In this document: one piece after another, positions 33,286 through 42,200 of the stretch
Numbering within the stretch: position 1 is the first letter of the stretch
How the letters are laid out: every line of letters begins with the position of its first letter
Assembly: GCA_017994815.1 (NCBI GenBank)
Contig: JAGOJY010000012.1
Coordinates: 38,849-102,848, forward strand
Source: Acidobacteriota bacterium
Lineage (GTDB): Bacteria; Acidobacteriota; Polarisedimenticolia; J045
Reading direction: 5' to 3'
Length of the DNA: 64,000 nucleotides
Program-made: the position numbers and the translations under genes
The notes under the pieces: model-generated
Databases searched by the model: none
Told to the model about the DNA's origin: nothing
The model's input: the letters and a program-made list of their open reading frames with translations, nothing else

Positions 33286-35831
33286 GGAGTTCCTCCTGTG
33301 TCCGCTCGGGGCGCGCCGATGCCGAGAACGGCGGGCCGCTGGACGAGTTGCTCGTACAGCCTGTCGGATAGGATCTGGTTTCCCGTCTTGTTCGGGTGGT
33401 TGTCCCACGGCGCGACCATCAGCGTTGCCGCGTCGAGACCGTCGAACGCGTCGGCGATGCTGATCGTGTCGAAGCCAGCCTTGCGGGCCCAGTCGGCTAG
33501 CTCGTCGGCCTCGGCCGTGCTGTCGGTGCCCTCGAAGTCGCGCGGCAGCGGCACGTAGGCCCAGATCGGCACGACGCCCCGTTCGCGGCACAGCTCGACG
33601 ATCTGCTGGTACCCCCAGCGCGTGATCCGGCCAAAGAACGGCCTGAGCTTCTGGACGACCTGCTGGTCCCCCATGGCCGCGTTGACATCCGTCTCCTCGA
33701 GGATCCGCGCGAGTTCCTCCGGGAGCGGGACTTCGGCGCTGCGGGTCTTCCCGAGCATCCGCAGCGTGACGCTCAGGTCGCCGCCGCTGTGCGCGATCAG
33801 CAGCACCGCGTCCGGGTCGAAGTCGATCGCCTGCGCCTCCAGCTTCGCGGCCTCCTGCACGATGCCGTAGCCGGCGACCGCGAAGTTGAGCACCTCGTAC
33901 TTGAGCCCGGGACCGCCCGGACGCTCGCGGTTCAGCCGCTCCTCCAGCATCGACTCGTAGGTTTCGCCATCAGCAACGCCCGCGCCCATCTCCGGCGACG
34001 CGCCGAGCAAGGCAATCCGCCACGTACCCGGTGGCTTTCGCTTGGAGCAGGACTTGTCGCGCATGCCCCACTCGTTCGTGCTGAACTGGGCCCGCTTGAA
34101 CGTCGTGTTGACCGAGATCTTGAGATCGTAGCCGCGGTAGTCGCTGACGGGGCGCGACAGGCCGGCCTTGGCGAGCGTCAGCCAGTCCTGAGGCGCCTCG
34201 ACCGCCTGCGAGACCTCGGATGGGGGCGCCACCGGCGAGCCCTGCCTGCCGGCGTCGAGCAGTCCCTCGTAGTAGCCGAGGGTTCGCACCTCCGCGTCGC
34301 GCAGGTTGAGCCGCGGTTTGCCGAGGGCGGCAAGCCGCCCGGCGATCGTCTCGTCGCCCGCCGGGAACTGCTCGGCCCACGCGCCGGCAGCTGCGAGCGC
34401 GAGGCCCGCGGCCAACGTGACCGCCGAGCTCGACCAGAAGCCGAAGCGAGGAGCGCGCAGCCAGCCCCTGTCCACCACGAACGAGCCGGCGGTGAACAGG
34501 ATCAGGAGGCCGGCGGCAACGCCGGCTACGGCGCCCCACTCCTCCGGGGGGCCGCTGCCGGCGCGCGCCATCGTCGCCGCCCAGTCGGACGGCGAGCTGG
34601 AGGACCAGAGCGACCAGAGCAGGCACATCACCGCGAACACGGCGAGGATGCCGGCGCCACGCCGCAGCGCGGCTGCAAGCGGGCGCGGCGGTCGCGCCGA
34701 TGGGCCGTCGGCGGCCCGCCGCGCCTCGTACACGACGGTGCCGACCACGAGGAGGCCGATCGTTCCCCAGAACGCGATGTCCACGCCGGTGATCGGGAAG
34801 TTGCCGCGGATCCAGAACCACTGGTAGGAGTGGAGCAGCCACGAGCAGACAAACACCGCGCACGTCGCGAGCGCCATGGCGAGCGTGGTGCCGCGCTTGC
34901 GCAGCCGCATGAAGATCGGGAAGTAGATGATTTTCTGGCAGAAGTCCTTCCAATAGATGTTGATGCGGCGCCACATGTCGGTCAGGCTGCCCGCGAAGAA
35001 GTACCACGCATTGGTCGGCGGCAGGTTGAAGCCGAACAGGCACAGCATCCCGACGATCAGGTGGAACTGCCCGGAGATCCGCAGGTACTGCAGGTATGCC
35101 GAGAGGGCGAACAGCCCGACGCCGCCGGCTCCGTCGATTGCGGACGGCGCCGGCACGAGATAGAGGTACACGGCGCGGTACAGCGCAATGTGGACGACGC
35201 CGAGCAGCATCCAGCGCACGCCCTTGGCGTAGATGGCGTTGTCCTCCTCGTTGTAGTAGGTCCGCAGGAAGGCCTTGTAGTCGACCACGGGAAACAGCGT
35301 GAAGCAGACGTTCGGCAGCATGAAGAAGTACGAGATCCGCGCCCACGGGGACGCCGGCCGCTGTTCGTGCCGCAGGTCGTAGAGGTAGACGATCAACCGG
35401 AACATGAACATGGCGCCGAGGATCGGCAGGACCTTCGCTGACCACCGCGTCTCGACCAGGCCGGCGCGCAGCACGGCGAGCCCCGCAGCTGCGATCAGCA
35501 CGAGCGCGATCCGCACCGGGAACGGCAGCGGCAGGTGGCACAAGCCGATCAGGAACAGCCCGGTGCCGGCGAGCAGCGCCCCCTCGACCGGACCGAGCAC
35601 GTAACAGGCCCCGATCACGCCGAGCGCGGCGAAGAACGGCAGGCGCCATCCACTCGGCAGCCACGCGTGGACCGCGAAGCCGACCACGACGATGGGGAGG
35701 AGCTTGACGAGTCCTGTGCCCTCCTCGACGTGCAGGAGCCGCACGGCGATCGCCACCGCCAAGAGCTGCGCCGTCACGACCGTGAACCGCAACACCCTCG
35801 CGGAAAACCCCTGTTCTACCCGCTGGCCCAT
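33282..35831 (-). CDS. MBOAT O-acyltransferase fused to SGNH/DltD-like domain
   Basis: The 849-residue protein has two parts. Residues 1-450 form a polytopic MBOAT-family acyltransferase with the signature DMWRRINIYWKDFCQKIIYFPIF and the catalytic His334 in SWLLHSYQWFW. After more membrane segments (to about 500), residues about 600-830 form a periplasmic SGNH-hydrolase-like domain: block I LLGASPEMG (Ser about 612, with GAS in place of GDS), LNFAVAGYG, and the Asp-His pair in PWDNHPNKTG (about 808-811). In Dlt systems the same two activities are separate proteins (DltB and DltD). It likely moves an acyl group from a cytoplasmic carrier across the membrane onto a cell-surface acceptor. The acceptor is unknown. 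Confidence 0.88.
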   Translation of the reverse strand: MGQRVEQGFSARVLRFTVVTAQLLAVAIAVRLLHVEEGTGLVKLLPIVVVGFAVHAWLPSGWRLPFFAALGVIGACYVLGPVEGALLAGTGLFLIGLCHLPLPFPVRIALVLIAAAGLAVLRAGLVETRWSAKVLPILGAMFMFRLIVYLYDLRHEQRPASPWARISYFFMLPNVCFTLFPVVDYKAFLRTYYNEEDNAIYAKGVRWMLLGVVHIALYRAVYLYLVPAPSAIDGAGGVGLFALSAYLQYLRISGQFHLIVGMLCLFGFNLPPTNAWYFFAGSLTDMWRRINIYWKDFCQKIIYFPIFMRLRKRGTTLAMALATCAVFVCSWLLHSYQWFWIRGNFPITGVDIAFWGTIGLLVVGTVVYEARRAADGPSARPPRPLAAALRRGAGILAVFAVMCLLWSLWSSSSPSDWAATMARAGSGPPEEWGAVAGVAAGLLILFTAGSFVVDRGWLRAPRFGFWSSSAVTLAAGLALAAAGAWAEQFPAGDETIAGRLAALGKPRLNLRDAEVRTLGYYEGLLDAGRQGSPVAPPSEVSQAVEAPQDWLTLAKAGLSRPVSDYRGYDLKISVNTTFKRAQFSTNEWGMRDKSCSKRKPPGTWRIALLGASPEMGAGVADGETYESMLEERLNRERPGGPGLKYEVLNFAVAGYGIVQEAAKLEAQAIDFDPDAVLLIAHSGGDLSVTLRMLGKTRSAEVPLPEELARILEETDVNAAMGDQQVVQKLRPFFGRITRWGYQQIVELCRERGVVPIWAYVPLPRDFEGTDSTAEADELADWARKAGFDTISIADAFDGLDAATLMVAPWDNHPNKTGNQILSDRLYEQLVQRPAVLGIGAPRADTGGTP

Positions 35832-36160
35832 CCCACCACGGATTATGCCGAATCGGATCGAGGATCGGAAGTGCGCGGAGCAGCTGCAGAGTGTTCGAGA
35901 CTGACGTCACGCTGCTCGCGGCCATCGCCGGCGCCGCGAGGTCGCTCGCAGATGCGGACCACGCGCGGCGGAGCGCGATGGACAGCGCACGCGCCCGAAC
36001 TGGCGAGTGCGAGCCACACGGCACTGGCGAGGAACGCCGGCGCACCCACGCTGAACGCGACGGCTCGCCCGCTCGCGCGGTGCGCCCGAACCCGGACCTT
36101 CGCGGTGCCGGACGAACATCGGGAGTGGCACGAGTCGCCGCACACGCTCGTCTCGGAACC
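35832..36160. other. Intergenic region upstream of the acyltransferase cassette
   Basis: About 330 bases hold no convincing gene. One 100-codon frame on the minus strand (35843-36145) has a short hydrophobic stretch but no ribosome site or family likeness. The promoter of the MBOAT cassette should lie here, but I cannot point to it. Confidence 0.4.
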
Positions 36161-36192
36161 AAAAAAACGGAGGGGGCGGGGCGCCCCCTCCG
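36161..36192 (-). terminator. Rho-independent terminator of the 2514-residue secreted-protein gene
   Basis: A perfect 11-base GC-rich inverted repeat (36168-36178 and 36182-36192) with a 3-base loop is followed, in the minus-strand direction, by seven Ts (36167-36161). It lies about 50 bases after the stop codon at 36245. This is the only textbook intrinsic terminator I saw in the window. Confidence 0.92.
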
Positions 36193-36244
36193 GTGTTTCG
36201 ATCAGCGCGGGGCGGGGATGGACCCCCGCCCCGGGGCCCTCGCG

Positions 36245-39200
36245 TCAGGCCGGATCGCAGGCGTCACCGATCCCGTCGTGATCGGTGTCGAGCTGGTCCG
36301 GGTTGGAGTCGTTCGGGCAGTTGTCGAACATGTCCAGCACCAGGTCACCGTCCGTGTCGGGACCCACGTCCGGGCACCAGTGGCTGTTGGGCCGCTCGCC
36401 ACCGCCGCTCGCCTGGCCGAGGCTCGACTCGGCGCACGGCGGGGTTTCGCGGCTGACCAGGAAGAACGTCATCCAGCCCGCTGCCGGGGTGTAGGTGTCG
36501 ATGACGCTCGATCCGGCCACTCCTTCGCTGAAGCAACCCTCGTCGTAGGACCACGGCGCGGTGCTGAACTTCGCGCCGCGGTAGACGTTGAACGGACCGG
36601 CCAGCGGTTCCGTCCAGTTGACCGTCGTCGTCGAGGTCTGGGCGTCGTGAACCAGCGCGACGCTCGGGCCGACCGGCGTGCTGCCGTCGGTGACGTCCGG
36701 CGGGCAGTTGACGTTGCCGCCGGTGCAGTACTCCGCCGGCTCGCACAGACCGGTGGACGCGCGGCACTCCTGCGTCGGCGGAGCAAACGCATCCGCCGGG
36801 CAGTCGTTGCCGACGCCGTCGCAGTCTTCGGCGACGTCGCAGAGACCGGCCGCGGCGCGGCACTGGGCCGTGCTCTTGCTGTCCGAGGGGCAACTCGCCG
36901 CAAGTCCGTCACAGAGTTCGGCGGCGTCGCAGTCGCCTGCCGCGGCGCGGCAGGTGGTGTCAGCCGGTTGCAGCTGGTCCGCCGGACAGTCGTCGGTGAT
37001 GCCGTCGCAGCTCTCGGCCGCGTCACAGAGGTCGGTCGCGGCACGGCACAGCGCCGTGCTCTTCGCGTCGACCGGGCACGTGGTCGAGAAGCCGTCGCAC
37101 GACTCGGCCAGGTCGCACTGGCCCGCCGAGGCGCGGCAGAGCGTCCCGGCGTTCCCGGCGGCGTGGTCGCAGCCGGAGATGGAGTCGCAGGTGTCGATGG
37201 TGCAGACGTTCAGGTCGTCGCAGTCGTTCACCGTCCAGAAGCACCCGCTGAGGGCTTCGCAGCCGTCGATCGTGCAGGCGTCGCCGTCGCTGCAGTCGAG
37301 CGGCGTGCCCGGCGTGCAGGCGAACAGTCCGACGGCGACGACCGAGTCGACCCAGTAGCCGGTCCGGCCGCTGCTGGTGTCGGTGCCGACGCGCCAGCGC
37401 AGGACCACGGTCTGGTCGTACGCGGCGACCGGCAGGTTCACGACGGGCGCGAGGAAGACGTTCGAGCTGCCGGTCCAGCCCTGGCGGCCGCCGAGCGGGT
37501 TCTGGTAGCTGGACGAGATCGTCCCAGTGTAGCCGCCGGAGACGAACGTGCCGCCGGCCGCCAGGATGTCCTGGAACGGGCCGCCGGCGATCGAGATCTC
37601 GAGCACCGCGCCGTCGTAGGTGCTCTCGAGATCGTACCTGTGCTTGAAGGTGACTTGGTAGTTGGTGGCGCTCACCGCGATCGGCGGCGAGTCGAGGACC
37701 TTGTCCGTCACGTGGGTCGGGTCGTCCGTCCACGCCGCGTTCGGCGCCGTGTCGAAGAAGGTCGTCACGGTCTGGAACGCGATGTCGCCCGCCAGGCCCT
37801 GGACCAGCGTGGTCGTCCAGCCGGCCGGGATCGCGGGCGGCGTCACGCCGTCGAAGTACTCGCTGAACATCGGGCCGCAGACGTCGTTGACCGTGCAGAC
37901 GCTCCCGTCCTCGCACGGGTTCGGCGCGTTGGTGTACACGCACTCACCCGTGGCCGGAGCGCACGTATCGTCCGTGCAGCCGTTCTCGTCGTTGCAGACC
38001 ACCGGCGTGCCGACGCACGCACCGGCGCTGCAGTGGTCCTCGGTGGTGCAGAGGCTGTCGTCGCTGCACGGATTCGCGTCGTTCGGCGTGTACACGCAGC
38101 CGAGGACGGTGTCGCAGCTGTCGTCCGTGCAGGCCTGGCTGTCGTCGCAGGTGACCGGCGTGTACTCGCACTCACCGGTCGCCGCGTTGCACAGCTCGGT
38201 CGTGCAGGCGTTGCTGTCGTTGCAGTCGGTCGGCGGGCCGCCCACGCAGAGGCTGCCTTCGCAGTGGTCGCCGGCGGTGCACTCGTTGAAGTCGCTGCAG
38301 ACCCCGAGATCGTTGATGTTGGAGACCAGGTCGGAGCTGTTGTTGCCGAGGTTCGCGTCGTCGGCACCGCTCGCCACCGCCACCGTGTGCGTGGTGGCGA
38401 CGTTGCCGGTGCAGTAGTCGGCGCGGTAGACGATCGTGAACACCGCGGGCGCGGCGGGTGCCAGGCCCCCGGCGGAGCAGGTGTAGCTGCCGCCGGCGGG
38501 CGTGCCGCAAGTCCAGCCTGCCGGCGGGGTGACCGAAACGAAGGTCATGTTCACCGGGAGGTTGTCGGTCAGGGTCGGGCTCGGCGCGGTCGCCGGGCCG
38601 TTGTTGGTGACGGTCACCGTGTACGTGACGTTCGACCCGCCGTTGACCGGGTCGACGTCCGCCACCTGCGCGACGGCCATGTCGGCGCCCGGAACGGAGC
38701 AGTTGATCGCGATCGAGAGCAGGTAGTCCTGCGCCCCGGTGCTGGCGATCGTGGTCGCCGTCACCTTCGCGTAGTAGACGCCGCTCGTGCGGATGCGGTA
38801 GACCAGTCCCTCGCCGGGGGAGAGCGGGGTGGTCGCGGTCAGACCCGTCCCCGGTGTCGTGTTGGTGCTCGTGCCGGAGTTGTTGACGTTGACCACCACC
38901 GCACCGGTCGAGTCGAGCAGCGCCAGCGCGCCGTCGTTGGCCGAGCCGTCGCGGTTCGCGTCGCAGTCGAGACCGAGGTGCACCAGGTCGCCGGCGGAGG
39001 CCGCGAACATGAACAGGTCCACGTCGCTGGTCGCCGTCAACGTCCCCTTGAAGTAGTTGTTGCTCGCCGAGTCGGCGTCGGGCAGAGCATCGTTCGGCTC
39101 GCTCTCCTCGGTCGCGGCCGAGATCGGCGGCTGGACGATCGAGTACATCCGGATCGGCTCGGCCGGGCCGGACGCGCCGGAGTACAGGTTCACGCGCAGG

Positions 39201-42200
39201 AACGCATCCCCCTCGGGCAGGACGGCGCCGCTGATCACCGAGGCGACGCTGCCGAAGCTGGAGTCGCCGTCGTCGTCGTCGTACTCGTAGGTGTCGGTGT
39301 CGTTGGTGACGCGCAGCTGCGTGTCGCCGTAGTTCGCCGCGATCGCATCGGTCATGGCGAACGCGCGCCAGCCGCTGCCCGGGGCGCCGAGCGAGAAGAA
39401 GTCCACGTCCAGCTTGTCGTTGAACGAGATCTCCTGCACGCAGGCCAGCGGGTTGGCCTCTTCCGGCGTCCCGTTCGGCTCGCTGTCGAGCACGCAGCGG
39501 TTCGCCACCACCGTGAACGCGCCGCCGGTCGCGGCCAGCTCGTCCACGAAGACGTAGACCTGCTGCCCGGCGGTCAGCGCCTGGCACATCACCTCTTCCG
39601 CCGTGCTCGTGTTGCGATTGGCGGCGTTGATGCAGGTGCCGACGATGACCGGGGTTGGCGCCGTCGACGGATCGCAGCTCGTCGCGACGTGGACGACCGG
39701 GTTGCCCGGGGTGTAGCCGGTCACGCGGAACGAGTACCGGCCATCCTCGGGCGCCGTGAAGCTGTAGACGACGTCGCGGCCGGGCGCCGTGGACGCCGTC
39801 TGACCGTACTGGCCCTGGCTGGTGAAGCACGTCGATCCGGCGGCCAGCTCGTAGTCGTCGATCGCGTTGACCGTGGTCCCGGCCAGCGGCGTGTCGAGCG
39901 CCAGCGCGACCGGCGCGGAGCAGCTGTCGTGTGCCGGCGGGAGCAACTGGCTGACGGCGAGCTGGATCGCGCCGGGGCTCGGCGTCGTGGTGCCCGCCGT
40001 GCCGACGACGATGTAGTACGTGGTGCCCGCGTACAGCGTCGTGGTCACGGTCGAGCGCGTCGTCCCGCCGGTGCAGGAGGAGTCGTTGTCGTTGCAGCCG
40101 ATCGTCGTGAACGGCCCGCCGCAGGAGGCCGCGGTGTAGACACCGAGCACGGTGTCGGTCGCCGTGGTTCCGGGCGCCGAGGCCTGGCAGCTCGTGACCG
40201 TGTACGTGGCGGACACCGTCGGGGTGAACGTGTACCACGCGGTGTGCGAGGTCGTGGCACAGAACGCCGGGTCGCCGGTCGTCGTCGCGGCGGTCACGTC
40301 CACCGTGTCGGTCAGCACCGGGAAGCTGGCGGTCGGGATCGTCACCGCGTTGCTGCAATCGTCGTTGGGCGGCGGCAGCGGCGGCAGCGCCTCGTTGCCG
40401 AGCACGAAGTAGTCGCTGCCCGGGACGATCGGTGCGGTCGAGACGATCCCGGTCGTCGGCGAGGTCGCGGTCGCACCGCCGATCGAGGCGTACGTGCCGT
40501 TCGGCAGGTCGGACTGCGCGACGCGGGCCGTAACCGGGGTCCCGACGATGTCGTCCGCTCCGTACGTGAGCTGGATCGTGGCCGTGCTCGTCGTGAAGAT
40601 GTTGGCCGTGTTCTCCACCCGGTAATAGCGCGCCGAGTTGAGGTAGACCAGCGGCGCGGCCGGCGTGCCGCCCGTCGCGCCCTCGATCGCGCGCGCGGTG
40701 TACGTCTGCAGCGCGCCGTTCGAGTGGAAGTTGCCCAGAACCAGCGGCCGCCAACCGACCGCCGAACCGATCGCGAAGTTCTTGGATGCGTTGGTCGAGC
40801 TGTTGACCTGCACCGCGAGCGGCCCGTTGACGTAGCTGGTCGCGCTGCCGGCCGTCGGCGTGGTGATGCCGGTGCCCAACGTCAGGAGATTCGAATCCGA
40901 CGTGCTGAGCACGCCGGTGGTGAGGACGAAGCTGTTGGTGAGCGCGAGGCCGCCGCCGGACAGGATCACACCGTTCGGGTTCCCGATCGTGATCGAGTAG
41001 GCGGTGCGGCTCGGCGGGAGTTCCAGCCCCGTCGTGCGCGGGACACCCTCGCCCATGTACAGGACCTGGTACCCGCCGCTGCCGATGTTGAACGTCGGCG
41101 CGACGTCGAAGTTGCCGCCCGGCGAAGTGAAGCCCGAGGAGCCGATCTGCGTCACGGCGGAGGTCGTGCCGCCGTTACCGAGCGTGATCTTGTCGCTGCC
41201 GGTCAGAAGGCCGCGGAACAGGTTGACCCGCAGCGTGGTGAACGGGCTGGCCGTGATCGCCACGCCGGCGCTGTTGTCCATGCTGATCCCGTCCAGCGGG
41301 ACGGTCACGGTCCCGGCGCCGCCGAACGTCTGGGCGCTGGTCCCGCCGAAGTACAGCCGGCTGCTCGCGGTGGTGCCGCTGATCGTCCCGTCGTTGGTCA
41401 AGTTGCCGACTAGCGTCAGGGCGTAACCGTTGAGCGTCAGCGTCGTGCCCGAGTTGATCGTGGCGCTGAGCCCCATGGAACCGCCGGTCTGCAGTGTGAG
41501 GGTGTGCCCGGCGGACATGTTGTCCAGCACGAGGTTGGGGAAGAGCGTCGGCACGCTGGAGCTGCTGGCGACCATGTCGTACGCCTGCGCCGCCCCGGAG
41601 GCCGCGTTGCCGAACTGCACCGTGCCGCCGGTGATGCTGTAACTGCCGGTCGCGGCGCGGAAGTCGCGCGGGCCCGAGCTGGCGGTGTTGGCCAGCTGGA
41701 CCACGATCGAGCCGCCGCTCATGGTGAAGCTGGCGCCGGACGCAGTGCCCATGTCGAAGCTGCCGTACGACGAGGAGGTATTGCCGAGCATGTTGACCGT
41801 GACCACGCCTCCCGACTGGTTGTACGAGGCGGTGCTGGTCGAGGAACTGACGCCGAAGCGGCCGGCCGCGTTGACCGCCCCGCCCTCGATGATCACCGAG
41901 CTGCCGGAGGCGAAGCCGATCGAGTTGCCGGACGTGTTGCCGATGTTGAACGTGCCCTGCGAGATCCGCAGCCGTCCGGTCAGCGTGGCCGAGCTGTTCA
42001 TCGCGTTGACCGTGAAGTTCGGGTTGTTGAGCCAGAACCCGCCGGTCGACGGGATCGAGTAGCTGGCGCTGAGGAAGACGTTGCTGGCATAGGTGAAGCT
42101 CCCGGAGATCTTCAGCGTGCCGGTGTAGGGGCTGGAGCTGAGGAAGCCGGTGGTGTCGCTGGGGGTTGCCCCGCGCACGGTGAACGGCGCGGTGATTTCG

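Noticed and set aside
35843..36145. A 100-codon minus-strand open frame with a hydrophobic stretch
   Set aside because: No ribosome site, no recognisable family and a composition like shadow frames. Not reported as a gene.
35891..41413. An 1840-codon open frame on the plus strand
   Set aside because: It lies antisense to the giant secreted-protein gene, whose minus-strand frame has a signal peptide, recognisable domains and a terminator. The plus frame is Arg/Ala/Val-rich with no domain, as expected from high-GC shadow frames.
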